From positions 124,001 to 188,000 of the forward strand of contig NZ_FNWV01000006.1 in NCBI RefSeq assembly GCF_900108555.1: DNA of 64,000 nucleotides, read 5' to 3'. Positions 1-8,445 of this stretch are shown one piece after another (position 1 is the first letter of the stretch; each line of letters starts with the position of its first letter). This stretch comes from Ruminococcus flavefaciens. Lineage in GTDB: Bacteria; Bacillota; Clostridia; Oscillospirales; Ruminococcaceae. The notes beneath the pieces were generated by a model, which searched no databases, was not told the DNA's origin, and saw only the letters and a program-made list of their open reading frames with translations. The position numbers were made by a program, and so were the translations under genes.

Positions 1-1
1 T

Positions 2-1048
2 GAGGATAACTCAAAGCTCCGCGTATGGTGTACAAATACCGAGACAAAGTACCGCATAACAACTCTTATGCACGATATGCAGTACCGTATGCAGTGCGGC
101 TGTCAGCAGTCCTCATACAATCAGCCTCCGCATACAAGCTTCTATCTGGGCACAGAGGCACAGCTCCCTACAAGACCTAACGTTAAGCTGAACAATACTC
201 CTCCTGAGCCTGTAAACGGCAAGCTTGTGAAGAACTTCCTCGTTAAGGACAGTGCTAACTCGGGCGCATGGAAGCTTATGGAGTCAAACACTACAGGCGG
301 TGCTATCTACGGCGACAGAGACTTTACTTATACCTCACTTGCATCTGAGCTTCAGAACTGCGAGTACATTATGACAGCCTGCAATTCAAAGAATACAGAC
401 GCTGACCTTGCTGAGTTCACAACAGGTGACAAGTGCGAGGTATATGTCCTCGTTGATACAAGAGAAGAAGCTGCAAATTCAGTACCGTCATGGCTCAGCA
501 GCTACACAAGAACTGATCTTACAGCAGCTTCAAGCAACGGAGTTGATTTTGTGGCTTACAAAAAGGAGTTTGAAGCAGGTCAGAAGGTGGTCCTCGGCAC
601 AAACGGAATGACAGGAAATGTTATAAACTATGCTGTATTCGTTAAAGAGCCTGCTGTAGTTACCACAACGACAACTACTACCACCACGACTACAACGACT
701 ACTACAACTACAACGACCACAGAGACAACAACTTCAACTACTACAACGACTGTTACAACTACAGAGCCTGTAACTACAACTACAAACGGCGATGTGACTG
801 TAACTGTATGGGGCGATGCAAACTGTGACGGTGATGTAGATATGTCCGATATCGTTCTGATAATGCAAAGCCTTGCAAATCCTAACAAGTACGGTGAAGG
901 CGGTTCAGAGGCATCAGCTATCACAGCTCAGGGTAAGGCTAATGCTGATGTTGATATCAGCAGTAAGGGCATTACCTCAAACGATGCGCTGAGGATACAG
1001 GAGTTCCTGCTCAGTAAGATCACAAGCCTTGATCCTACAGTAAAATAA
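2..1048 (+). CDS. Rhamnogalacturonan lyase (PL11-type) C-terminus with dockerin, 5' end outside window
   Basis: The frame is open to the window edge, so only the C-terminal part of a larger secreted enzyme is seen. The first ~50 residues carry the typical end of PL11 rhamnogalacturonan lyases (TLMHD..YR followed by YNQPPHTSFYLG), so the missing part should be the beta-propeller that cleaves the rhamnogalacturonan-I backbone by elimination. A ~135-residue accessory module follows (ends ..INYAVFVKEP). I cannot name its family; similar modules trail pectin lyases. Then come a polythreonine linker (roughly 660-790) and a type-I dockerin with two Ca-binding-like repeats (DANCDGDVDMSD and ADVDISSKGITSND) that would dock it to a cellulosome scaffoldin. 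The dockerin closely resembles the one in the GH9-GH16 protein at 59477. Product family fairly sure; accessory module unassigned. Confidence 0.82.
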   Translation, partial: EDNSKLRVWCTNTETKYRITTLMHDMQYRMQCGCQQSSYNQPPHTSFYLGTEAQLPTRPNVKLNNTPPEPVNGKLVKNFLVKDSANSGAWKLMESNTTGGAIYGDRDFTYTSLASELQNCEYIMTACNSKNTDADLAEFTTGDKCEVYVLVDTREEAANSVPSWLSSYTRTDLTAASSNGVDFVAYKKEFEAGQKVVLGTNGMTGNVINYAVFVKEPAVVTTTTTTTTTTTTTTTTTTTTETTTSTTTTTVTTTEPVTTTTNGDVTVTVWGDANCDGDVDMSDIVLIMQSLANPNKYGEGGSEASAITAQGKANADVDISSKGITSNDALRIQEFLLSKITSLDPTVK

Positions 1049-1054
1049 CGATAA

Positions 1055-1088
1055 ATGAGCTGCATGATATTTCGTGCAGCTCATTTTT
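1055..1088 (+). terminator. Intrinsic terminator of the lyase gene
   Basis: An inverted repeat (atgagctgcatga / tcgtgcagctcat) with a short loop is followed by TTTTTAA, directly after the stop codon. Confidence 0.85.
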
Positions 1089-1103
1089 AATACGCCTATG
1101 TAC

Positions 1104-1132
1104 TTGACAAATCGGGAGAAAACTGTTATTAT
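1104..1132 (+). promoter_or_regulatory. SigA-type promoter of the methyltransferase gene
   Basis: TTGACA (1104-1109), a 17-base spacer and TATTAT (1127-1132), immediately downstream of the preceding terminator. The predicted transcript has an unusually long leader of ~160 nt. Confidence 0.8.
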
Positions 1133-1138
1133 AAAAGG

Positions 1139-1299
1139 TAATAGATAACAGGGGATATGCTCCTCATAATAGAGGGGAGCAGTTTGCGGAGCAACGATCG
1201 TCTGATTGTACGAAATGTTATGTCTGCACTGTGATCTATGGTTATGTTTTTATACGATCGTAATAAGTCATGGTTTTCGTTATAAAAGGAGTTTGCAGT
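1139..1299 (+). promoter_or_regulatory. Long, possibly structured 5' leader
   Basis: About 160 nt between the predicted start site and the methyltransferase ORF without a plausible coding frame. It contains a foldable gctcctc/gaggggagc hairpin (around 1158-1180) and two copies of the palindrome acgatcgt (about 1193 and 1255). No terminator-like U-run and no motif of a riboswitch class I know. It may be a regulatory leader or merely a long UTR. Confidence 0.35.
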
Positions 1300-2091
1300 A
1301 TGGAAATAATCAATGATAAGATCGACAGCGGAAAAGCATTTGACTTTGGACGGACATCAAAAGGATATGCAAAATATCGTGACATTTACCCAAAGGAATT
1401 CTATAAAAAGCTTGTGGACTGCGGCGTTGGCGTAAGCGGTCAGAAATGTCTTGATCTTGGTACGGGAACAGGTGTTATACCGCGTAATATGTATCAGTAC
1501 GGAGCAGAATGGACAGGTACGGATATATCCGAAAACCAGATAGCTCAGGCTGATCTTCTTGCAAGAGCAAATAAGATGAATATTGATTTTAAGGTGGTAT
1601 CTGCGGAAAATCTGGATTTTCCCGATGAAAGCTTCGATATCATTACAGCCTGTCAGTGCTTCTGGTATTTCGATACAAAGGAGCTTGCACCAAAGCTTGC
1701 GAAAATGCTTAAAAAGGACGGCAGACTTGTTGTTATGCAAATGGCTTGGCTTCCTGATGAGGACAGGATAGCAGGACTCAGCGAAAAGCTGGTCCTGGAG
1801 TATAATCCCGAGTGGTCAGGCGGCGGCTGGACTCGTCAGCCAGTTAATATCTCAGATGATGTTTTGAATTCATTTGACGTAGTGTACAGAGCAGGGTATG
1901 ACCTTAATGTGCATTTTACAAGAGAGAGCTGGAACGGAAGAATGAAGACCTGCCGCGGTATCGGAGCTTCACTTTCCGAGGCTGAGATAGCAGCGTGGGA
2001 TCGCGAACACAGAGCTCTTCTTGCACTAACAGCTCCCGAGGAGTTCGATGTGCTCCATTATGCTGCAATTGCGATACTGAAAAAGAAATAA
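1300..2091 (+). CDS. Class I SAM-dependent methyltransferase
   Basis: A 263-residue soluble methyltransferase. Motif I (LDLGTGTG) lies near residue 50, followed by an acidic TDIS at the end of strand 2 and a motif IV region around DIITACQCFWYF, the Methyltransf_11 arrangement. Substrate unknown; it could act on a small molecule or cofactor. ATG 1300 is chosen because it sits 9-10 bases after AAAGGAG; an in-frame ATG at 1270 has no ribosome binding site. Transcribed alone from the promoter at 1104 with a long leader. Confidence 0.8.
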   Translation: MEIINDKIDSGKAFDFGRTSKGYAKYRDIYPKEFYKKLVDCGVGVSGQKCLDLGTGTGVIPRNMYQYGAEWTGTDISENQIAQADLLARANKMNIDFKVVSAENLDFPDESFDIITACQCFWYFDTKELAPKLAKMLKKDGRLVVMQMAWLPDEDRIAGLSEKLVLEYNPEWSGGGWTRQPVNISDDVLNSFDVVYRAGYDLNVHFTRESWNGRMKTCRGIGASLSEAEIAAWDREHRALLALTAPEEFDVLHYAAIAILKKK

Positions 2092-2116
2092 AGCCGAGGG
2101 GAAAGGCGATCACTTA

Positions 2117-2139
2117 GTCCTAATATATGATATAAGGAC
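2117..2139 (+). promoter_or_regulatory. Hairpin abutting the lipoprotein RBS
   Basis: gtcctaatat / atataaggac forms a 10-bp stem with one mismatch and a 3-base loop. It ends one base before AAGGAG at 2141, so it could modulate translation or processing of the lipoprotein mRNA. Confidence 0.35.
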
Positions 2140-2152
2140 CAAGGAGAAAAAT

Positions 2153-2863
2153 ATGAAAAGATTTTTTGCAGGCTTAATGTCTGTAATGGTTATTGGTGCG
2201 GCTTTGACAGGCTGCGCCGAAAAGAAAAATAATGACAAAGTATCTGTTGCTGCCGAAGATACGGAAGAAAGCGCTGCTGTCCTGACTTCGGAAGAGATAG
2301 CAAAATATGTTGAAAAAGGTGCAGATATAAACGGCTTTGAGAAGTATGAAGATGCTGCTGATCAGTTCATAAATGCAGTCAGAGAACGCGATATCTCACG
2401 GCTTAAAGATGTTTTCTTCATAAGAGATGAAGAACAGTACATCATGCCCATAGATCAGGGGATGTTTGGCTTGTTATACAAGCAGGCGGTTGCTCTTATG
2501 AGTGAACCCGATTATGAAGTGGACTATGCAAAAGTGACAGGCGATTATATTGCCGAAGATCTTCAGACTGCCGATGATATAGCGAATATGTACTATGTTT
2601 ACAGCAGTATAAATAAAGAGGTCACAGGCGGAGATAAGGAGCTCTCAGACGATGAGAGGGAGATAGTATCACAGAAGATACAGGCATTTGATTTCGATTT
2701 TACGAATATCGAGAGACCTGTCAGCGTTACAGAGGGAAAGTATTATGAGGTCGGACTTAAAAAAGGCGATGATCTTATTACCATGCTGTTTTCACTTTAT
2801 AAGGTAAACGATGAAAAGTGGCTGATACAGACCGCTGAATGTAACAGAAAAATCGCTGAATAA
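2153..2863 (+). CDS. Predicted lipoprotein of unknown function
   Basis: A 236-residue protein with a signal peptide (MKRFFAGLMSVMVIGAALTG) ending in a lipobox LTGC, so Cys21 should be lipidated and the protein anchored outside the membrane. The mature part is acidic, starts with a low-complexity charged stretch and has an alpha/beta C-terminal half. I do not recognise the family; it is of a size seen in substrate-sensing or DUF-type lipoproteins of Clostridia. AAGGAG lies 7 bases before the ATG. It follows the methyltransferase by ~60 bases and may be co-transcribed with it. Confidence 0.75.
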   Translation: MKRFFAGLMSVMVIGAALTGCAEKKNNDKVSVAAEDTEESAAVLTSEEIAKYVEKGADINGFEKYEDAADQFINAVRERDISRLKDVFFIRDEEQYIMPIDQGMFGLLYKQAVALMSEPDYEVDYAKVTGDYIAEDLQTADDIANMYYVYSSINKEVTGGDKELSDDEREIVSQKIQAFDFDFTNIERPVSVTEGKYYEVGLKKGDDLITMLFSLYKVNDEKWLIQTAECNRKIAE

Positions 2864-2868
2864 ATGAA

Positions 2869-2896
2869 AAAGCGATCCGAGTAGTCGGACCGCTTT
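2869..2896. terminator. Bidirectional terminator between convergent genes
   Basis: aaagcgatccga / tcggaccgcttt stem with a 4-base loop. U-rich on both sides (acttttag on +, CTTTTTCATT on -). It serves the lipoprotein gene and the convergent nitroreductase gene. Confidence 0.8.
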
Positions 2897-2900
2897 ACTT

Positions 2901-3428
2901 TTAGTCAATGAAGAAAATTCTGTCAGGAAGACGTTCCGGAATGGGCTCGGGTGGAACATCAGGTATTCCAAGTGCAAGATGACCGATGCCGATATAATCG
3001 CCTTTGAGACCTACTTTATCAAGTATCTCCTTGCCGAGGTCGCTTTCCATTTCCTCTTTTGCACGGTGTATCCAGCAGCTTCCCAGTCCAAGCTCCTGAG
3101 CCTTCAGCATCATATTTCCGATACTCAGACTTCCGTCGTATACCGCAGTAGGTATATCCTTCGGTGCAATTACAAGAATGATAATAGGTGCGCCGTAGAA
3201 CGGATCAAAGTCACCTTCCCAGCCGCCTATCTTTCTGTTTTCCTCAGCAATAGTATCACGAAGCTCTTTATTTGTGATCGAAATTAATATAGGAGCCTGT
3301 TTACCTCTGCCCGAAGCAGCGTAAATACCTGCTTCCAATACCTCGTCAATAAGATTTTTTGACGGGAGCAATGATGAAAATTTGCGAACGCTTCTGCGTT
3401 CTTTGATTATTTTTGTAAGCTTGCTCAT
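2901..3428 (-). CDS. Nitroreductase-family flavoprotein
   Basis: A 175-residue FMN-dependent nitroreductase-like oxidoreductase. The N-terminal ERRSVRKF motif binds the FMN phosphate. It is followed by the AASGRGKQAP region and a C-terminal GLGSCWI segment typical of the short clade near 170-180 residues. It would transfer electrons from NAD(P)H to quinone- or nitro-like acceptors as a homodimer; the physiological substrate cannot be read from sequence. Monocistronic, convergent with the lipoprotein gene, with its own promoter at 3463-3491 and a GGAGG-type RBS. Confidence 0.85.
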   Translation of the reverse strand: MSKLTKIIKERRSVRKFSSLLPSKNLIDEVLEAGIYAASGRGKQAPILISITNKELRDTIAEENRKIGGWEGDFDPFYGAPIIILVIAPKDIPTAVYDGSLSIGNMMLKAQELGLGSCWIHRAKEEMESDLGKEILDKVGLKGDYIGIGHLALGIPDVPPEPIPERLPDRIFFID

Positions 3429-3462
3429 TATACGCTCCTCCTAAGCTTTTCAAGATACATAC

Positions 3463-3491
3463 ATTATAACATATAGCTTAGAAAAAATCAA
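3463..3491 (-). promoter_or_regulatory. Promoter of the nitroreductase gene
   Basis: On the minus strand TTGATT (3486-3491), 17-base spacer, TATAAT (3463-3468) with an upstream TATGT extended -10. About 35 bases before the start codon. Confidence 0.7.
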
Positions 3492-3617
3492 CATTTTTCG
3501 TGAAATTTTTGGCATTATTTTATGATTATGATAATAATTGTATAAAAAATAGCATATCCCTGCTATGGAAGCGTTTGCTGTGAAGTTCAAAATATAAATG
3601 AAAGGAAGTTCGATAAA

Positions 3618-4076
3618 ATGAATATATATAAGGCTAAGATTGAAGATCTTGCGATAGTCAAAGCGATAGCTCACAGTGCGATAAATGCAGTATATCCTCA
3701 TTATTATCCTTTGGGAGCAGTTGAGTTCTTTCTTGCTCATCACAGTGATGAACATATTCTGAGGGATATTGAAAAAGGCATAGTTTTTCTTCTGAAAGAT
3801 GACAATGAAAATACTGTGGGAACTGTTACGGTGGCTGAAAACGAAATGACAAGGCTTTTCGTACTTCCTCAATATCATGGAAAAGGCTATGGCGGCAGGC
3901 TGATAAGATTTGCAGAGGAGAAGATAGCTGAGAAATACGATACTGTAAAGCTTGATGCTTCACTTCCTGCGAAGTCCATATATCTCAAAAAAGGATACAG
4001 CTTCGTAAGCTATCACAGCATAGATTGCGGCAGCGGAGATAAGCTCTGTTACGATGAGATGACAAAGAGAGTATAA
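3618..4076 (+). CDS. GNAT-family N-acetyltransferase
   Basis: A 152-residue GCN5-type acyltransferase. The acetyl-CoA pyrophosphate loop is visible as QYHGKGYGGRLI (near residues 91-102), preceded by MTRLFVLP and followed by a helix and YLKKGYSF, a standard GNAT ending. The acceptor is unknown. Start supported by GAAAGGAAG about 8 bases upstream. Stands alone between the nitroreductase and the convergent GH13 operon. Confidence 0.85.
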   Translation: MNIYKAKIEDLAIVKAIAHSAINAVYPHYYPLGAVEFFLAHHSDEHILRDIEKGIVFLLKDDNENTVGTVTVAENEMTRLFVLPQYHGKGYGGRLIRFAEEKIAEKYDTVKLDASLPAKSIYLKKGYSFVSYHSIDCGSGDKLCYDEMTKRV

Positions 4077-4078
4077 AA

Positions 4079-4120
4079 GCCGTTAGCCTAATGTAGGGGA
4101 GGCGTTCCCTACAATTTATA
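4079..4120. repeat. Short palindromic intergenic element
   Basis: agccgttagc is followed by tgtaggg / ccctaca, a small palindrome. A related stretch in inverted orientation lies at 53940-54016 (starts agccgttagc on the minus strand and contains tgtagg). Probably a degenerate small dispersed repeat; the similarity is partial. Confidence 0.35.
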
Positions 4121-4138
4121 TTAGCAATAAAAAGGTCA

Positions 4139-4163
4139 AGCCCCGAGACTTTGTCTCGGGGCT
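4139..4163. terminator. Strong bidirectional hairpin terminator
   Basis: A perfect 10-bp stem agccccgaga / tctcggggct with a 5-base loop. The minus-strand side runs into CTTTTTATT. It lies between the GNAT gene and the end of the GH13 gene. Confidence 0.75.
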
Positions 4164-4216
4164 GAACTTCTTTATGAGTACCGCTGTTATACATCAGCGG
4201 CTTTTATTATTCGCTG

Positions 4217-5806
4217 TCAGTCAAGCTTTGTAAATCGCCTGGCATCTCCTGCTTTACCAATGAACATCGACTTCGGACGTGCCCATACTTCGCCGTCCTT
4301 GAGCGACTTGTATATAACGAGCTCTTCCATAGTCTCGGTATGACGTGCTACGGCAAGGAGCTCATACTCATTGCCCTTGAAGTGGCGGTATTTTGCGCCG
4401 ATCTCGATCTCTGTATCTTTGTCTACAGGAGCTTCCTCGTGCTCTGGCTCGTTATTGACGATATCGTCTGCAACGATTATCATTGAAGAATACGGAGCCA
4501 TGCGTACATGAGCGTTGGAGTTTTCAACGCTTATAGGAGAAGCTGTAAAGACATCTACCAGTCCAGAAAGATGAGTCTGGAAATTGAGGTCATACTCGCG
4601 GTCTGCAAGATTAAGAGCGATGTATACTGTCTGATCTCCCAACACCTTTTTGAAGAGGAGCTGCTGATTTGTTATGACAATACGCTCATAGCTGCCGTTT
4701 CTTACAGCAGGGTAAGCACGGTAGATACGACCAAGCTTGACGATATGCTTGTAAAGGGAAACATTTCCATGCTCTGCCATATCATTCAGGTGGAGACACG
4801 GGCGGAGGTTATCGTCGGAATTGTTTTCCTTTCTGCCTTCTATGCCGTATTCACTTCCGTAGTAAATAGACGGGATACCGGGCATTGTGTACATAAGAGT
4901 ATATACCAGCGGCAGGTGAGCGTTATTGCTGAGAGTGCTTGCGAGACGGTTTACATCGTGATTATCGACGAAGTTGTAAAGGTCGATATTGCGATAGATA
5001 CCGCCGTTAGCACCTGACTGCCTGTTGATAGAATAGTCTATCTCAAAGTAGTTCTTATCGTTATGTGATGACCAGAGTCCCTTGTAGCACTCATAGTTTG
5101 TAACAGAGTCCAGCATCTCAGGGTTAGCCCAGCGGTTGTAGTCACCGTGGATTATCTCGCCCATGAGCCAGAAATCGGGCTTTTTGCCCTTGCAGAAGCT
5201 TCTTACCCTCTTGATGAACTCAAAGTCAAGGCAATCGGCTGCATCAAAGCGGATACCGTCAATGCCGAAGGACTCTATCCAGTAATTGATCGCGTCTATG
5301 ATATGGTCGCATACGCCCGGATTGCGGAGATTGAGCTTTACAAGGTTGTAATGACCGTTCCAGCCCTCATACCAGAACGGATCGCCGCATGGGCTGGGAC
5401 CGCCGAAATTAAGGTTCTGGAACCAGTCACAGTACTGTGAAGCCTGTCCTTTTTCCTGTATATCAACGAACTGTGGGAACTTTCTGCCTACATGATTGAA
5501 AACGCCGTCAAGGATAACTCTTATGCCGTTTTCGTGAAGTCTGTCGCATATAAAGCGGAAGGAATTATTATCGCCAAGACGTTTGTCTATCTTCTTGTAA
5601 TCAATAGTGTCGTAGCCATGCTCAACGGACTCAAAAACAGGTCCGAAGTAAACTGCGTCAACGTTCATCTCCTTTAAATGGGGTATCCATTCCAGCACCT
5701 TGTCAAGACGATAGATAACATCTTCGCTGCCGTCGTTGAACTTAGGTGCGCCACAAAATCCGAGAGGATATATGTGGTAGATTATGGCGTTATCATACCA
5801 GTTCAT
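4217..5806 (-). CDS. GH13 alpha-amylase/neopullulanase-like enzyme fused to DUF1653
   Basis: A 529-residue intracellular protein (no signal peptide). The first ~400 residues form a GH13 TIM barrel: region I DGVFNHVG, region II GIRFDAADC (nucleophile Asp), region III GEIIHG (acid/base Glu), region IV FVDNHD. Architecture suggests an alpha-glucan hydrolase of cyclomaltodextrinase/alpha-amylase type. The last ~65 residues (YRHFKGNEYELLAVARHTET .. WARPKSMF) match the small stand-alone DUF1653 domain, an unusual fusion. The start is ATG 5806, 8 bases after AAGGAG; an upstream in-frame TTG (5812) is too close to the RBS. Likely operon with the HD gene (18-base gap). Confidence 0.88.
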   Translation of the reverse strand: MNWYDNAIIYHIYPLGFCGAPKFNDGSEDVIYRLDKVLEWIPHLKEMNVDAVYFGPVFESVEHGYDTIDYKKIDKRLGDNNSFRFICDRLHENGIRVILDGVFNHVGRKFPQFVDIQEKGQASQYCDWFQNLNFGGPSPCGDPFWYEGWNGHYNLVKLNLRNPGVCDHIIDAINYWIESFGIDGIRFDAADCLDFEFIKRVRSFCKGKKPDFWLMGEIIHGDYNRWANPEMLDSVTNYECYKGLWSSHNDKNYFEIDYSINRQSGANGGIYRNIDLYNFVDNHDVNRLASTLSNNAHLPLVYTLMYTMPGIPSIYYGSEYGIEGRKENNSDDNLRPCLHLNDMAEHGNVSLYKHIVKLGRIYRAYPAVRNGSYERIVITNQQLLFKKVLGDQTVYIALNLADREYDLNFQTHLSGLVDVFTASPISVENSNAHVRMAPYSSMIIVADDIVNNEPEHEEAPVDKDTEIEIGAKYRHFKGNEYELLAVARHTETMEELVIYKSLKDGEVWARPKSMFIGKAGDARRFTKLD

Positions 5807-5824
5807 AATCAAAACTCCTTACAT

Positions 5825-6427
5825 TTATTTATTTGAGCCTTCCATAAAGTAGGATGCTTCCATATCGGCCACGTTCAGTGCCAGAGCGAGTGGGTACATT
5901 TCAAGTGCCCTGCCGATAGTGCCTCTTTCTTCGGTACCTCCGTATGAAAAGCCCATGTGATATCGTATTGCAAAAGCCTCCTCACGGGTAAGTCGGTTTT
6001 CACCGTAAAAAAATCCCGAGAGTATGTATACCGATTTTTCACCATGACCGTATGGAAGAGTGTCATTTATAGCGTAAAACGGTACTTTTTCCCATTGACC
6101 TGTTTCGTCGTTCTTTTTGTTTCTCATTTCTACGGTATAGAAATTGACCTTGCAGACATCGTGGAGAAGTGCCACAAGTGCAATGGTCTCCTCTGAGTAG
6201 TCCATACCGTAAAGTTCTTTGGTGCGTGGGCGTGAAAGATAGTCCTTGAGGCAGTGGTAAACGTTGAGACTGTGTTCAACAAGACCGCCCTCATGGGAAC
6301 CGTGGAAACGTGTACTGCTGGGAGCAGTAAAGAAGTCGCTTTTTTCAAGGTATTCCAGAAGCTTATCAGCCCCCTCGCGGTGTATATTTTCTTTATATAT
6401 CGAGATGAATTCTTCTTTTGGTGTCAT
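5825..6427 (-). CDS. HD-domain phosphohydrolase-like protein
   Basis: A 200-residue protein with a metal-dependent HD core: FHGSHEGGLVEHSLNVY supplies upstream His residues, LLHDVCKVNFY is the HD doublet near residues 88-98, and GHGEKSVYI supplies a further His. Such short HD proteins hydrolyse phosphoester bonds of nucleotides or oligonucleotides; the substrate is not defined. First gene of the minus-strand pair with the GH13 enzyme, with GTAAGGAG before the ATG. Confidence 0.8.
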   Translation of the reverse strand: MTPKEEFISIYKENIHREGADKLLEYLEKSDFFTAPSSTRFHGSHEGGLVEHSLNVYHCLKDYLSRPRTKELYGMDYSEETIALVALLHDVCKVNFYTVEMRNKKNDETGQWEKVPFYAINDTLPYGHGEKSVYILSGFFYGENRLTREEAFAIRYHMGFSYGGTEERGTIGRALEMYPLALALNVADMEASYFMEGSNK

Positions 6428-6626
6428 ATACGATACTCCTTACAATACTATATAAATATTATACCACAAATTGCAATTAAATTCAATAGGCATATATAAT
6501 TTTTTTATTAATTATCACTATAATTGGTGCAACCGATTTATATCGGGTGAAAAAACAGCAGGAAAGACTTGAAATTTTCTTTGAAATATGGCATAATTAA
6601 AACATGGTTTTATGCTATGCATAAAG

Positions 6627-6776
6627 TTGAGAGTTGAGAATTGAGAGTTGAAAGTTGATGTGTTCGCTTCACTCACGTTATTTAAATAAGTCGCTTTTAT
6701 AACTTTATAACTGATAACTCTAAACTCTCAACTCTTAACTGTATCAAACTTTTGCTATGCGAAAGTTTGATACGTA
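6627..6776. repeat. MITE-like palindromic intergenic element upstream of guaA
   Basis: The gap 6428-6821 has no gene. It holds iterated gagagttga/gagaattga units (about 6627-6660) that are inverted again as actctaaactctcaactctt (about 6716-6740), then a perfect 12-bp hairpin gtatcaaacttt / aaagtttgatac ending near 6776. The pattern resembles a non-autonomous palindromic insertion. No purine-riboswitch core was recognised upstream of guaA. Confidence 0.55.
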
Positions 6777-6821
6777 AATACGGTGTCCGCTGCCGTAAAG
6801 CGGAAGTTAAGGAGGAAAAAT

Positions 6822-8375
6822 ATGTCTAACCAGCTTTGTATCGTTCTTGATTTCGGCGGTCAGTACAATCAGCTCATCGCACGAAGAGTACGTGAGTGCG
6901 GTGTATACTGCGAGATAAAACGATTTGATACTCCTATAAGTGAGATAAAGGCTATGAAGCCTGCCGCTATCATATTCACAGGCGGTCCCAACAGTGTTTA
7001 CGATCCTGCATCTCCGCATATATCAAAGGAGATATTTGAGATAGGTGTGCCTATCCTCGGAATTTGCTACGGCTGCCAGTTAATGGCTTATACTCTCGGC
7101 GGCAAGGTTGAAAGCTGCGAAAAGAGCGAATACGGCAAGATCGAGATAGATCAGAATACAGACAGTCTTATATTTGAAAATGTTCCCGAAAAGAGCGTTG
7201 TATGGATGAGCCATACAGACTTTGTAAGTAAGCTCCCCGAGGGCTTCAGCGTTACGGCAAAGTCTGCGGACTGTCCATGTGCTGCTTTTGAAGCTCCTGA
7301 GAGAAAGCTCTATGCTGTACAGTTCCACCCCGAGGTAACTCACAGTGAGTACGGAAAGCAGATACTCCATAACTTCCTCTACAATGTCTGTGGCTGCACA
7401 GGCGACTGGGTAATGGACGACTTTATCGAGAATACAGTCAAGAAGCTCCGCGAGCAGATCGGCGACAAGAAGGTAATCCTCGGACTTTCGGGCGGTGTCG
7501 ATTCATCAGTCGCAGCAGGACTTCTCAGCCGTGCAGTGGGCAAGCAGCTCACCTGCGTTTTCGTAGATCAGGGACTCATGCGCAAGGACGAGGGAGACTT
7601 CGTTGAAGAGACCTTCACAAAGCTTTTTGATATGAATTTCGTCCGCGTAAACTGCAAGGATCAGTTCCTTGCTGCGCTCAAAGGCGTTACTGATCCCGAG
7701 CAGAAGAGAAAGATAATAGGTACAGAGTTTTACAATGTGTTCTGGAATAAGATAAGAGAGCAGGGAACAGACGGCTTCTTTGCACAGGGTACTATATATC
7801 CCGACCGTATCGAGTCGGGCAGAGGAAATCAGGCAGGTCACGGCAGCACAGCCGTTATCAAGACTCACCATAATATGGTAAAAATGCCTGATGATATCAA
7901 GTTCGCAGGTACTATCGAGCCTCTTGCAGACCTTTTCAAGGACGAAGTAAGAGCTGTTGGTGAAAAGCTCGGAATCCCACATGATCTCGTATGGAGACAG
8001 CCGTTCCCGGGTCCAGGACTTGGAGTTCGTATAATCGGCGAGATCACAGAGGAAAAGATAAAGGTATTACAGGAAGCAGATGCTGTATTCCGTGATGAGA
8101 TACGCAAGAGCGGTATAGAGGAGCAGCTAAAGCAGTTCTTTGCAGTTCTTCCTGACGTGCGTACAGTAGGCGTTATGGGCGACCACCGTACATACGAACA
8201 CCTCATTGCTATCCGTGCGGTAACTACCGACGACTTCATGACTGCTGACTGGGCAAGAATACCATACGATGTACTTGCTAAGGTATCAAACCGTCTCTGC
8301 AACGAAGTTGAGCACGTTAACAGAGTAGTGTACGATATCACTTCAAAGCCTCCGGGAACTGTGGAATGGCTTTGA
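6822..8375 (+). CDS. guaA: GMP synthase (glutamine-hydrolysing)
   Basis: A 517-residue enzyme converting XMP to GMP with ATP and glutamine. The N-terminal class-I glutaminase has the nucleophile Cys in GICYGCQLM and the His/Glu pair in [11 protein letters not shown]. The ATP-pyrophosphatase has the P-loop LSGGVDSS. The C-terminal dimerisation domain ends in the canonical KPPGTVEW. Full family length. ATG 6822 is chosen 6-7 bases after AAGGAGG; the open frame extends upstream to 6783 without an RBS. Single gene. Confidence 0.98.
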   Translation: MSNQLCIVLDFGGQYNQLIARRVRECGVYCEIKRFDTPISEIKAMKPAAIIFTGGPNSVYDPASPHISKEIFEIGVPILGICYGCQLMAYTLGGKVESCEKSEYGKIEIDQNTDSLIFENVPEKSVVWMSHTDFVSKLPEGFSVTAKSADCPCAAFEAPERKLYAVQFHPEVTHSEYGKQILHNFLYNVCGCTGDWVMDDFIENTVKKLREQIGDKKVILGLSGGVDSSVAAGLLSRAVGKQLTCVFVDQGLMRKDEGDFVEETFTKLFDMNFVRVNCKDQFLAALKGVTDPEQKRKIIGTEFYNVFWNKIREQGTDGFFAQGTIYPDRIESGRGNQAGHGSTAVIKTHHNMVKMPDDIKFAGTIEPLADLFKDEVRAVGEKLGIPHDLVWRQPFPGPGLGVRIIGEITEEKIKVLQEADAVFRDEIRKSGIEEQLKQFFAVLPDVRTVGVMGDHRTYEHLIAIRAVTTDDFMTADWARIPYDVLAKVSNRLCNEVEHVNRVVYDITSKPPGTVEWL

Positions 8376-8403
8376 TCTGAGAAGCAAATCTTAAATAAAA
8401 ATA

Positions 8404-8443
8404 AGAGCTATCTGATTTATTAAAAATCGGATAGCTCTTTTTA
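8404..8443. terminator. Bidirectional terminator between guaA and the GH25 gene
   Basis: A 14-bp stem agagctatctgatt / aatcggatagctct followed by TTTTT. It reads as a terminator in both directions for the convergent genes. Confidence 0.9.
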
Positions 8444-8445
8444 AT

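Noticed and set aside
628..924. Valine-rich open frame on the minus strand (and similar frames at 54931-55404 and 61945-62271)
   Set aside because: Antisense shadows of polythreonine linkers: ACN repeats read as GTN/TTG on the other strand.
6822..6822. Purine riboswitch upstream of guaA
   Set aside because: The conserved purine-aptamer core was not found in 6428-6821; the region is filled by a palindromic repeat.
7865..8341. 158-codon antisense frame within guaA
   Set aside because: Shadow of a highly conserved sense gene; no RBS or domain.
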